Translations under genes and position numbers: made by a program
Shown: piece after piece, positions 1 through 8,191 of the stretch
How the letters are laid out: each line of letters opens with the position of its first letter
Numbering within the stretch: the stretch's first letter is position 1
Assembly (NCBI GenBank): GCA_903853785.1
Contig: CAINUM010000064.1
Coordinates: 1 to 16,839, forward strand
DNA length: 16,839 nt
Direction: 5' to 3'
From: Candidatus Magasanikiibacteriota bacterium
GTDB taxonomy: Bacteria > Patescibacteriota > Patescibacteriia > Magasanikbacterales > GWA2-37-8
The notes under the pieces: generated by a model
What the model saw: the letters and a program-made list of their open reading frames with translations, nothing else
Databases searched by the model: none
Told to the model about the DNA's origin: nothing

Positions 1-6
1 AGGCGG

Positions 7-276
7 ATGTTAAATTTGGCGGAAATTTTAAATAACGGACCAAGAAGAGAATCGTTTAAAGAAATATTAAAAAAAATAGGTTTAACAATAGATATGTTGA
101 ATTCGGGCGTAATAAATGCTGAAGCTGAAACTATGATGCTAAATGTAGGAAATATGTTGAATGATTACGACTTAAGTCAGATAGGCGTGAGCGCATCAGA
201 ATTAAAAGCGTTTATTAATAGTTTGCCTTCAGCAAAGGCAGAGATTGTGTTCGCACTAAAAGAGGTTATTTCTTAA
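7..276 (+). CDS. Hypothetical protein, possibly the C-terminal part of a gene cut by the window edge
   Basis: Reads 89 residues from an ATG at base 7 to TAA. The frame stays open to the first base of the window, and the purine-rich AGGCGG directly abuts the ATG with no spacer, so it is a poor ribosome site; the true start may lie upstream and this may be the tail of a longer protein. The product is soluble and predicted mostly helical, with repeated MLN-type segments (MLNLAEIL, DMLNSG, MMLNVGNMLND), and has no cysteine, signal peptide or membrane segment. It ends 10 bases before the next gene on the same strand, so it is likely the first visible member of the secretion-type operon. I do not recognise the family. 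Confidence 0.6.
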   Translation: MLNLAEILNNGPRRESFKEILKKIGLTIDMLNSGVINAEAETMMLNVGNMLNDYDLSQIGVSASELKAFINSLPSAKAEIVFALKEVIS

Positions 277-286
277 TTGATATTTT

Positions 287-2284
287 ATGAGTGATATTCA
301 CAAAGGTGGCCACGTAAGAGAGGAAATAAACCATTCTTCCAAAGAGGTAAGTGGCCATGTTACCGAACTTGTAATGGAAAATGGTTTAGAAAATTTAAAG
401 CCGAATGTTAAAAAACGTTTGGAGTTAGATTTGAAATATAATCAGACAGCAGATTATAGTCGTATTAATCTAACTGAGGTTTTTGTAACTTTTAATTGTG
501 ACGCAGCTCAAACTGTTACTCACTGGCGTATTGCTAAAATTCTTGACGGAATAAATTTTGCAGCTAGAGAATTAAAAATTTGTGATGGGATTGGGCCTAC
601 TGAAGTTGAAAAGAAAGTTTACAAGCCGCTGCTAAATGGTAAAGCCAATGAGGCGACTTGGCCTATTAATATACCAGATTTGGAAGATCCTAACAAAACT
701 ACTAGCCGAAATATTAGTTTGTCTGACTTCGCCTATTTGTTAGACATAGTAAATACTAATAGAAATTTAGGGGCTGCAAAACTTAATTTAAAAGATGTGG
801 TGATTAATTTTTTCTACGGAAAAGATCTTTCTTTCGATAGGCCAGAAGAAATTAAGGCTGTAAAAGCTGAAAATATCCGCGATGAAGATGTGAATTCAGT
901 ACAAACAAAAGGAAAATCAAAAAGAGATAATTTGTTGAATGAGCAAATTAATCCACGTGATGATTACGAAGGGTTTGAAGAAGATTTAAAATCATACATA
1001 AAACACATAAAAGGTACAGACGTACAAATTGGTTTACAGATGATGGATTCTTGGCGGTATACCTCATCTGATCATCGTGAATTGGGCGGTCAAGCTTATG
1101 CGGTAAATAAAAGTGATGGTTCCGGTATGTGGTTTATCCCTCTCAGTGGGCGCATGGCTTCAGAGGTTACTTTGAGTGATTTACAAAAAGGCGAAAAAGG
1201 CGGCATGATGGGTCAGCCACAAGAAGTCGGTGAAATGGATGAGGCGCAAACTGGAGCAGTCATTCGTTTTCGCTTAGCTGATTTAGCGCAGAGACGTAAA
1301 GGTGGTGATGTTAAAAATACCAATAAAACACCGCGTTTGTCGAAAGCCATGCTCGGTATGGTTTTAAAAGAAGAGTCTGCAGATCAAATTAAAACAACAA
1401 TAAATACTGAAACAGGCGGCACAAAAAGTTCTATTTATCTTTGTGGCGAAAGATTAGATGGTCAAATTATTAAAGGCATGAAAGCTCACTACGATCGCAC
1501 TATGGTTCAAACCAGAGGCTTTGGTTTGACACGTTATGAGGCTGCAGATTTAGTCTTTACCGATGTCTTTGCCCCTTGTATTATTAACAATGAAAACGAT
1601 TGGTTGACTGCACTGTCTTCTATCTACGCAATCGGTGGTTCGCGTAGTTCTTTTTCCTTAGTTCAAAATAAAGAAAAATTTCAGGATTTTGAATTAATAA
1701 TGTGGTGTCGTGATATAGATAATGAACCAGACATGCCAATTACAAAACACACCTTTAAAGGTATGAAAGAATTGCGAGAGTATTTGTCAAAAAGAATCCA
1801 GAAGGGGCATATCGACCAACCGGGTGTTGAACGGTTTGCGTCGGCAGCGGCTATTGAAGCAAACGCTAAGCCAGATAAAGGTGAAAATGATTTTTGCCAA
1901 GACAAAATAAAAAATGAAACACAAGGTAAAAAAATTGGAGAGTTGGTTAGATATGTTTTGGGTGAATATGCAACTGCATATTTAAAAAAATATATTGCAA
2001 AAGGAAGTGGTAGTGCAACTTTTTTGACTGTATATGATAAAGACGGAAAGTTCGTTCCAAACGGCGAGACGTTTGAAGGAAAAACTAATGTTTCCTTTTC
2101 GGTCTTAATTGGCCAGGCACTTTGTGAATTGCGCAAACGCGGTGATTCAAGACCAGCTCAATTGTTAGAAGAAGTTTACGATATTGATTTTCAAGATCCT
2201 CAATACGGTGAAGATATGGCTGAAAAAGGTTTGCAAAGTACTTTGGAAATGTTGTCAGACGAAGAAAGAAAAAAAATCGTTTAA
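287..2284 (+). CDS. Large uncharacterised soluble protein of the type IV secretion-type operon
   Basis: A 665-residue protein without signal peptide or membrane segment. The first ~35 residues are rich in His, Glu and Ser; a charged linker around residues 200-225 (many Lys, Asp, Asn) separates an N-terminal part from a larger Gly/Met-containing middle part (about 245-560) and an acidic helical tail. I see no Walker motif, no relaxase-type histidine triad and no protease motif. AT-rich codon use matches its neighbours. It is followed after 8 bases by the next gene and belongs to the same run as PrgI and VirB4, so a structural or cytoplasmic accessory role in that machine is an inference from position only. 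The ATG at 287 has no clear Shine-Dalgarno, which is common here. Confidence 0.85.
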   Translation: MSDIHKGGHVREEINHSSKEVSGHVTELVMENGLENLKPNVKKRLELDLKYNQTADYSRINLTEVFVTFNCDAAQTVTHWRIAKILDGINFAARELKICDGIGPTEVEKKVYKPLLNGKANEATWPINIPDLEDPNKTTSRNISLSDFAYLLDIVNTNRNLGAAKLNLKDVVINFFYGKDLSFDRPEEIKAVKAENIRDEDVNSVQTKGKSKRDNLLNEQINPRDDYEGFEEDLKSYIKHIKGTDVQIGLQMMDSWRYTSSDHRELGGQAYAVNKSDGSGMWFIPLSGRMASEVTLSDLQKGEKGGMMGQPQEVGEMDEAQTGAVIRFRLADLAQRRKGGDVKNTNKTPRLSKAMLGMVLKEESADQIKTTINTETGGTKSSIYLCGERLDGQIIKGMKAHYDRTMVQTRGFGLTRYEAADLVFTDVFAPCIINNENDWLTALSSIYAIGGSRSSFSLVQNKEKFQDFELIMWCRDIDNEPDMPITKHTFKGMKELREYLSKRIQKGHIDQPGVERFASAAAIEANAKPDKGENDFCQDKIKNETQGKKIGELVRYVLGEYATAYLKKYIAKGSGSATFLTVYDKDGKFVPNGETFEGKTNVSFSVLIGQALCELRKRGDSRPAQLLEEVYDIDFQDPQYGEDMAEKGLQSTLEMLSDEERKKIV

Positions 2285-2292
2285 TTTAAATT

Positions 2293-3411
2293 ATGGATAA
2301 TCAATTCAAAACAAAATTAGCCGATCTGTGTTCTCAGGCCTTTGGTGATGAGAACGAGCGAAAAGACGCAATTGCAAGATGTGCTAATTTAGGATTATCC
2401 AGTCGAGAAGAATTTATTTTAAATGCTATTTTTGGTCCAACTCAAGAAAATATTATAGTTTTTTTGAGATTATATGAAACATATTTACCATATCTTCGTG
2501 GACAGAAAGATAATGGACGTTTTATTGGTGATTGGAAAAGTGCAAATACTTTAATTGTAGATTCTTTTAATTTGACAAAAGTAGAAACCTTTGGAATGTA
2601 TTTGCATTCGTTGTTCGCGTGGAATGGGCAGGTAAAATACGGATCATCTATTAGTGAGGTAGTTAAAAAATTTGAAGAATATACTTCTGGAACTTTTGAT
2701 TTTACTGATTTGTCAGAAGTGTGGTCTGAAGCTTATTACCGATTGTCTCTTTTGATAGTTTCTGAAAATTTGCAGTTTTTACCAGAAAACATACAAATGC
2801 TTTTCGTTGGTACAAACATGCTATTCGAAAGTATGGTCTTTGGAGTCAATGTGGATAAGTGTATTAATCAATCAATCAGCTATTATCCTGTTTTAAAAAT
2901 TCGTCACGAGCTGTCCTCGGCTTTTGCAGTTTTTCTTTATGGCAATGATCAAACTATTGGTGTAAATCCAGAAACTGGAGAACCAACCCTTTTAGCATAT
3001 TGGATCGACAAATTCGAAATTTTTAGTAATAAAAAATTTGATGGGTTGAGTTTGATAAATTTTGTTAAAGAAGATACTACATGGGGAACTCAAAACGATA
3101 ATTATGTTAGGCAAGTTATTCAAAGTGTTTTGATGATCTACGGACATTTAGTGAGCGGCTATTATGTTACACCACCAACGGACGAATCGGTGGTACGCAT
3201 TTCCCCGCCTGAACCTATCGAACCTGAAGTTCCAAGCCATGAAGACATCAAAGAAATGGTGCAGGAGGAAGTTGTGGATTTGTCAGATGATGATAAGCCA
3301 GCGGCGATCATTGATTCTTTGAATGATATCTCTACACACTACAATGATCCAGCGATCGCTGATTTATATTACTTTGACGAACAAAGTAATGAATTTAAAT
3401 GGAGGGAATAA
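2293..3411 (+). CDS. Uncharacterised 372-residue protein with acidic Pro-rich C-terminal region
   Basis: Mostly helical and hydrophobic-patterned through residues 1-290, without a clear signal peptide or continuous membrane helix. From about residue 294 it changes to a low-complexity stretch rich in Pro, Glu, Val and Asp (motifs such as SPPEPIEPEVP and DLSDDDKP) that looks disordered, and it ends with a short Tyr/Phe-rich segment. The next protein starts with a similar Val/Glu/Pro stretch, so the two may contact a common partner, though this is speculative. It lies 8 bases after the 665-residue gene, and its last codons contain the ribosome site of the following gene, which suggests coupled translation. 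Family not recognised. Confidence 0.85.
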   Translation: MDNQFKTKLADLCSQAFGDENERKDAIARCANLGLSSREEFILNAIFGPTQENIIVFLRLYETYLPYLRGQKDNGRFIGDWKSANTLIVDSFNLTKVETFGMYLHSLFAWNGQVKYGSSISEVVKKFEEYTSGTFDFTDLSEVWSEAYYRLSLLIVSENLQFLPENIQMLFVGTNMLFESMVFGVNVDKCINQSISYYPVLKIRHELSSAFAVFLYGNDQTIGVNPETGEPTLLAYWIDKFEIFSNKKFDGLSLINFVKEDTTWGTQNDNYVRQVIQSVLMIYGHLVSGYYVTPPTDESVVRISPPEPIEPEVPSHEDIKEMVQEEVVDLSDDDKPAAIIDSLNDISTHYNDPAIADLYYFDEQSNEFKWRE

Positions 3412-3413
3412 AT
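3401..3413 (+). promoter_or_regulatory. Shine-Dalgarno site embedded in the end of the upstream gene
   Basis: GGAGGG followed by a 7-base spacer to ATG 3414, lying across the last codons and stop of the preceding gene. It is the strongest ribosome binding site in this operon and decides the start of the 374-residue protein. Its placement suggests translational coupling. Confidence 0.7.
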
Positions 3414-4538
3414 ATGACAGATAATAACCAACCAACAATTTTAGTAAAAAAAGCCGATGGTACGACAGAGCGAATTACTCTGGCGGAACTTAAGGCACGA
3501 CAATCAAAACCAGTTGCAGTAGTAGTCGAGCCAGTGAAAGTAGTCGAACCTGAAGTTGTTAAAGTTGTCGAAGTCGTGGAACCAAAAATTGAAAAACCAC
3601 AAGGCTTGGTGGTTGGTCCGGTTGAAAAAAAGGTTATTATTCCAAATCAATTGGCACAAGACAAGATCGATCAAACACCATTAAAAACAGCCGATGTTAA
3701 ATCTCTCCTGAATGAAGAGGTTCCAGTTAGTTTTCATTCTGATTCAATTGTGGCTCCAGCTCAACTTGATCAAGTTTCCAAAATAATTTTAACTTTTTCT
3801 TTTAAAGTACCAGCCCAATTTGAAAATCGTTTACGCAGTAGTGTTCAATTGCGTCTAAAGGACATCCGAAGTGAAAATGATACTCGCGATTTATGTTTGC
3901 GTTCAATTGCAGAAGGCGGTTTGGGGTTGTCTGAACCTCAAGCAGAAGAATTAATTTCCAAAACAAAAATTTCCTCGCCAATTCCGGCAAAGAAAAATAC
4001 CCCAGTGACTTTCCAAGCATTGCCTCCAATGCCAGTTATTGAAACTATGAGAAAATCTGACCGTGAAGCAGCGGTTGAAAAAATTATCGGCCAAGTTCCA
4101 AGCGCGCCTATTATTTCAGACCTTATTTCCACAAAAAAAATTGAAACTAACAATGCACCAAGCCCTCTTCGCTCAACTCCTTCCCAATCGTTTAAACCAA
4201 TGGTGCATGATGTGCAAGCAAAACCAGTAGAGATGGGTCCTTTGGACGAAATACAGTATTTTTCTTTAATTGATTTGCGTCGTTTGTCTTCTCAGCCAAC
4301 CGAAGCGGTAAGTCGTTTAAAACAAAAATTTGTAAATCTGAAAGATGAATCCTATGTTTTGTTTATGGAATCATGGGCTGCTTGGCGCAAAAGTCCTCTT
4401 TACCAAAGTTATTTGGAAGTAGTGGATGAAGCATTATCTCAAAAATTTAGTTTAAATGCCGTTCTTAATTCCAAAGAAAAGATTTTGTTGGCTGAAGTGG
4501 AGGCTATAGCCAAAATGGAAAAAGAATTAGATATATAA
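3414..4538 (+). CDS. Uncharacterised protein with N-terminal Val-Glu-Pro repeat region
   Basis: I place the start at ATG 3414 rather than the in-frame ATG at 3399, because GGAGGG at 3401-3406 sits 7 bases before it; 3399 would overlap the previous gene and lacks such a site. The 374-residue product has a short N-terminal segment, then a low-complexity run at residues 34-63 built from repeated VVEP/VVEV units, then a mixed helical body. A compact domain around residues 115-180 contains many charged residues, and the C-terminal ~90 residues look helical. There is no membrane segment or signal peptide. It ends 3 bases before the PrgI gene. It may be a cytoplasmic or scaffold component of the secretion-type machine by position; no family recognised. 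Confidence 0.82.
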   Translation: MTDNNQPTILVKKADGTTERITLAELKARQSKPVAVVVEPVKVVEPEVVKVVEVVEPKIEKPQGLVVGPVEKKVIIPNQLAQDKIDQTPLKTADVKSLLNEEVPVSFHSDSIVAPAQLDQVSKIILTFSFKVPAQFENRLRSSVQLRLKDIRSENDTRDLCLRSIAEGGLGLSEPQAEELISKTKISSPIPAKKNTPVTFQALPPMPVIETMRKSDREAAVEKIIGQVPSAPIISDLISTKKIETNNAPSPLRSTPSQSFKPMVHDVQAKPVEMGPLDEIQYFSLIDLRRLSSQPTEAVSRLKQKFVNLKDESYVLFMESWAAWRKSPLYQSYLEVVDEALSQKFSLNAVLNSKEKILLAEVEAIAKMEKELDI

Positions 4539-4541
4539 TAT

Positions 4542-4970
4542 ATGGAGCAGTTTACAGTACCACAATTTATCGATGTTGAAGATAAAATTTTCGGACCAGT
4601 GACAGCTCGTCAATTTGTGATCATGTTGGTTACTGCTTTGATTTTATTTATTATTTATAAAATTGCTGATACCACTTTATTTATTTTTTTCTTAGCTACG
4701 TTGGGTGGATCATCATTGATATTGGCTTTTGTAAAAATAAACGGACAGTCTTTTCATTATTTTATATTAAATTTAATCCAAACCCTGCGTCGTCCTAGTC
4801 GACGTATTTGGTATAAAATGGATTCAAAAGATGAGCTCGAAGAAATGCGTAAGAGTGGCCGAGTGGAAGTGATAGAGAAGGTATCTGAAATTCCTAGATT
4901 ATCATACAATCGTATTCGAGATTTATCGTTAGCTGTGAATACGGGTGGGTATTATAAGCCTGAAGAATAA
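4542..4970 (+). CDS. PrgI family protein (VirB3-like inner-membrane component)
   Basis: The 142-residue product opens with a short polar segment containing VPQFIDVEDKIFGPVT, typical of PrgI-type proteins, followed by two close hydrophobic helices (about residues 24-42 and 45-66) and a basic cytoplasmic tail with RRPSRRIWYK. PrgI family members take the VirB3/TrbD position in type IV secretion systems and normally precede the VirB4 ATPase gene, exactly as here. The protein should sit in the inner membrane and help dock VirB4. The start is 3 bases after the preceding stop. It is followed by a 47-base AT-rich gap, the largest in this operon. Family assignment is by pattern and gene order, not by alignment. 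Confidence 0.85.
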   Translation: MEQFTVPQFIDVEDKIFGPVTARQFVIMLVTALILFIIYKIADTTLFIFFLATLGGSSLILAFVKINGQSFHYFILNLIQTLRRPSRRIWYKMDSKDELEEMRKSGRVEVIEKVSEIPRLSYNRIRDLSLAVNTGGYYKPEE

Positions 4971-5017
4971 TCGAATAAAATAAAATAAATTTTCTTTTTT
5001 CCTCAACTCTAGAAATT

Positions 5018-5698
5018 ATGAAAAATAAAAAAGCGGCCGCAAAAAAATCTACCTTTCCTGCTGCTCAGCGATTTATTAGCGTATCTGAAATAAAGCAAGA
5101 TACTTTGATAATGAAAGATGGAACCCTTCGTTCTATTTTAATGGTGTCGAGTATTAATTTTGCGTTAAAAAATGAAGATGAACAAAATGCTACAATCTCA
5201 GCATATGTTAGTTTTTTAAATTCGATCGACCATCCTTTGCAAGTGGTAATTCAATCTCGTGAGCTTTATATCCAGCCATATTTGTTGGATTTGGTAAAAC
5301 GTGAGCGTGAACAAACAAATGAATTATTGCGCACTCAGATCGCCGATTATCGTTCGTTTGTTTCTGAGCTTGTCGAAATGGGGGAGATTATGAGCAAAAA
5401 TTTTTATGTTGTGGTTCCTTATGATCCATTGTCAAATAAACAAAAAAGTTTTTGGTCACGTTTTAGTGAAGTGTTTAATCCGATTGCCACAGTAAAATTA
5501 AAAGCCGAGCGATTTGCGAAGCGTAAATATGATTTGGATCAACGGGTGCGTCAGGTGGAATCTGGTTTGCGAAGTATTGGACTAGAAGTGGTGCGTTTGG
5601 ATACACAATCTTTGGTAGAAGTATTATATTCAACCTACAATCCAGACATCGCTCTTACTGAGCGTTTAGCTCCACTTAACGAAATGAAATTAGAATAA
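5018..5698 (+). CDS. VirB4 N-terminal-type domain protein (first half of a split VirB4)
   Basis: A 226-residue soluble protein. After a Lys/Ala-rich start, residues 20-100 read like the N-terminal domain of Gram-positive-type VirB4 ATPases: a strand-rich segment with MKDGTLRSILMVSSINFAL, then NEDEQNATISAYVSFLNSIDHPLQVVIQSR, then a helical region with YLLDLVKRERE. It has no Walker motif. Its stop is followed after one base by the start of the 622-residue ATPase, whose N-terminus continues with the next expected VirB4 segment. Together they give 848 residues, about the length of a full VirB4. I infer a VirB4 split into two co-translated subunits; a frameshift is unlikely because both parts have clean starts and stops. 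Confidence 0.8.
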   Translation: MKNKKAAAKKSTFPAAQRFISVSEIKQDTLIMKDGTLRSILMVSSINFALKNEDEQNATISAYVSFLNSIDHPLQVVIQSRELYIQPYLLDLVKREREQTNELLRTQIADYRSFVSELVEMGEIMSKNFYVVVPYDPLSNKQKSFWSRFSEVFNPIATVKLKAERFAKRKYDLDQRVRQVESGLRSIGLEVVRLDTQSLVEVLYSTYNPDIALTERLAPLNEMKLE

Positions 5699-5699
5699 T

Positions 5700-7568
5700 A
5701 TGGCATTTAAACCACAATTTGGACAAGGTAAAGATATCGGAGTGTCTTTGCTTGAAAAAGAAAAAGGACAATTGGAATCGAAGGCAGCCACTGAAGTGAT
5801 TTCTTTAGAAGAGGAACGTGTCTATCGTGAAGGCGTGGTGTCTTTGAAAGATATTATCGCACCCGCTTCTTTAAATGTAGAATCTAGCTTTCTTCAGTTG
5901 GGCACTACTTTTGCCAGAACGCTTTTTATAATGAGTTATCCTCGATATATTTCGATTGGCTGGAGTTCTCCAGTTATAAATTTGTCCGTAAACATGGATA
6001 TATCGATGTTTTTTTATCCAGTAAAGGCGGCTATTATTTTAAAACAACTAAAAAATAAAGTGGGTGCGCTCGAAGCGCAAATCAATGCTGATTCTGAAAA
6101 AGGTTCTCCGCGTGATCCGATCCGTGAAACTGCCTTGAGAGACGTTGAAGAATTGCGCGATAATCTTACTCAAGGTACTGAGCACTTTTTCCAGTTCGCA
6201 TTTTATGTAACTGTCTATACAAAAAATAAAGAAAAACTTGATCAACTTTCTGAAGATATTGAAAGTATTTTTGGTAGTAAATTAATTTTAACTCGCAAAG
6301 TTTTATATCAAGCTGAACAAGGTTTTAATTCCACAATACCACTATGCAATGACGAGCTGATGATTTCCTATAACATGAATTCGTCACCAATTGCGGCATC
6401 ATTTCCATTTATTTCTGCTGAACTTACTTCGGATAATGGAATTTTGTATGGCATTAATCGTCACAATAATAGTTTGATTTTGTTTGATCGTTTTTCCATG
6501 CAGAATGCCAATATGGTAGTGTTTGCTACTTCTGGTGCTGGAAAAAGTTATGCAATTAAATTAGAAATTTTACGTTCTCTAATGATGGGTGTTGATGTGA
6601 TTGTTATTGATCCGGAAATGGAATACAAACATTTGTCGGATGCGGTGGGTGGAACTTATATAAATATTTCTCTGTCTTCGGAAAGTAAAGTGAATCCTTT
6701 TGATTTACCACGTCCGATGGGCCAAGAAATTCCAGTGGATGATATTATTCGTAGTGCGGTAATCACTGTAAAAGGATTGTTGCGTATCATGCTTGGTGGT
6801 ATTACCACCGAACAAGATTCGGTTATTGATCGTGCCTTGATTGAAACTTATGCTAAAAAAGATATTACCCCAGATTCAGATTTGAATACTGTTACACCTC
6901 CAATCATGCAAGATCTGCAAGAAGTATTGGAAGGTATGGAAGGTTCAAATGAATTAGTGTTAAAATTACAAAAATATACTGAAGGTACTTTTAGTGGCTT
7001 ATTCAATTCACCTACAAATGTAGAGATGAAAAATCAATTGGTAGTATATAGTGTGCGTGATTTGGAAGATGAATTACGCCCCTTGGCAATTTACGCGATT
7101 GTCAATTATATTTGGAATGTAGTTCGAAGTGAGCGAAAAAAACGTATTTTAATTATCGATGAAGCTTGGTGGCTCATGCAAAATGAAGATAGTGCTAGAT
7201 TTATTTTTGCTCTAGTAAAACGTTGTCGTAAATATTATTTGGGTGTAACTACTATTACTCAGGATGTGAATGATTTCTTGCGTTCTCAATATGGACAGGC
7301 GATTGTGACCAATTCGGCTTTGCAATTATTGTTACGCCAGTCTCCAGCAGCCGTAGAGAATGTTCAGAAGGTTTTTATGTTGACTGATAGTGAAAAATAT
7401 TTATTACTCGAAAGTGGTCCAGGTGAAGGTATATTTTTTGCGGGATTAAAACATGCGGCTATCAAAGTGGTCGCTTCATATACCGAAGATCAGTTGGTAA
7501 CAACCAACCCACAGCAATTGCTCGAAATCGCACGAGCCAAAGATGAATTTGATAAAAAAACAAAATAA
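5700..7568 (+). CDS. virB4: VirB4-type secretion ATPase (ATP-binding part)
   Basis: A 622-residue ATPase. Residues 47-235 hold the VirB4 middle domain (SLKDIIAPASLNVESS, then FARTLFIMSYPRYISIGW and MDISMFFYP) with a helical insertion. Walker A (TSGAGKS) lies near residues 277-284, and Walker B (ILIIDEAWW) near 482-490 with Asp487 and Glu488. It is followed by KRCRKYYLGVTTITQDVNDFL, the conserved segment with the sensor-type Gln after Thr-Thr-Ile-Thr. VirB4 proteins are hexameric cytoplasmic ATPases that power substrate transfer and assembly of type IV secretion systems. It starts 1 base after the smaller N-terminal-domain gene and ends 11 bases before a one-helix membrane protein. No DNA-binding VirD4 coupling protein or relaxase is encoded nearby. 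Confidence 0.93.
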   Translation: MAFKPQFGQGKDIGVSLLEKEKGQLESKAATEVISLEEERVYREGVVSLKDIIAPASLNVESSFLQLGTTFARTLFIMSYPRYISIGWSSPVINLSVNMDISMFFYPVKAAIILKQLKNKVGALEAQINADSEKGSPRDPIRETALRDVEELRDNLTQGTEHFFQFAFYVTVYTKNKEKLDQLSEDIESIFGSKLILTRKVLYQAEQGFNSTIPLCNDELMISYNMNSSPIAASFPFISAELTSDNGILYGINRHNNSLILFDRFSMQNANMVVFATSGAGKSYAIKLEILRSLMMGVDVIVIDPEMEYKHLSDAVGGTYINISLSSESKVNPFDLPRPMGQEIPVDDIIRSAVITVKGLLRIMLGGITTEQDSVIDRALIETYAKKDITPDSDLNTVTPPIMQDLQEVLEGMEGSNELVLKLQKYTEGTFSGLFNSPTNVEMKNQLVVYSVRDLEDELRPLAIYAIVNYIWNVVRSERKKRILIIDEAWWLMQNEDSARFIFALVKRCRKYYLGVTTITQDVNDFLRSQYGQAIVTNSALQLLLRQSPAAVENVQKVFMLTDSEKYLLLESGPGEGIFFAGLKHAAIKVVASYTEDQLVTTNPQQLLEIARAKDEFDKKTK

Positions 7569-7579
7569 TTTAAAATTTT

Positions 7580-8188
7580 ATGCTTTCACTTCGCGCTCGA
7601 ATCTTTATAATAATTAGTTTGATTGTTTTGGTTATTCTTGGAATTAGCATATTTTTATTTGTTAGGGCTAAGAAGTTGACCGCTGCCAAAAATCTAGCAG
7701 CCACAACCGAAGGTATACCAACGGCAACAGACTATTCTTCTGCAGATATAGCAGCTGTTCCGGTAGCAAATATTACGAATAATCTTTCTGTAAATCCAGC
7801 CTCTTCACTTGAGACTCAACAAAATGCCGTCCAGCAAATTTCCAAAATATTTTTTGAACGTTTTAATTCTTACTCATCCGAGAGTCAATATCAAAATGTA
7901 CGTGATGTACAGGCGCTTGTCTCAAAATCATATTGGAACCAATTGAGCACAAAATTACCAGCAGGTACAACAATTAAAAATTCAGTTACACCATTTTCTT
8001 CGAGTATTACAAAAGCATATAGTTCAAAATTGTCTATGTGGAATCAAAACAATGCCACGGTAGATTTACAAGTAAAAACTACTGAAGAAAAAAATGGCGT
8101 TGTGACTAATCGCGATCAGCAAGCTAAAGTATTTTTAGTAAAAGAAGATGGATCGTGGTTGGTAAATAGTTTTGAATTGGTAAAATAG
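7580..8188 (+). CDS. Single-pass membrane protein with VirB8/NTF2-like layout
   Basis: The 202-residue protein has a basic start (MLSLRAR), one strong membrane helix at about residues 8-29, a Ser/Thr/Ala-rich linker to about residue 85, then an extracytoplasmic domain of about 115 residues with an initial helix (QQNAVQQISKIFFERF) and later strands ending in KVFLVKEDGSWLVNSFEL. A short inside, one helix and a small alpha+beta domain closing with a Trp-Leu-Val strand is the arrangement of VirB8 and related NTF2-fold proteins of type IV secretion systems. With VirB4 immediately upstream, a VirB8-like role is reasonable, but I rely on layout only. It lies 3 bases before comF. Confidence 0.7.
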   Translation: MLSLRARIFIIISLIVLVILGISIFLFVRAKKLTAAKNLAATTEGIPTATDYSSADIAAVPVANITNNLSVNPASSLETQQNAVQQISKIFFERFNSYSSESQYQNVRDVQALVSKSYWNQLSTKLPAGTTIKNSVTPFSSSITKAYSSKLSMWNQNNATVDLQVKTTEEKNGVVTNRDQQAKVFLVKEDGSWLVNSFELVK

Positions 8189-8191
8189 TCT

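Noticed and set aside
1681..2136. A 151-codon minus-strand frame inside the 665-residue gene
   Set aside because: It is antisense to a well-formed gene with host codon use, and has no ribosome site or operon context.
3520..3600. Tandem DNA repeat in the VVEP coding region
   Set aside because: The unit is degenerate at DNA level and reflects low-complexity protein sequence rather than a true tandem repeat.
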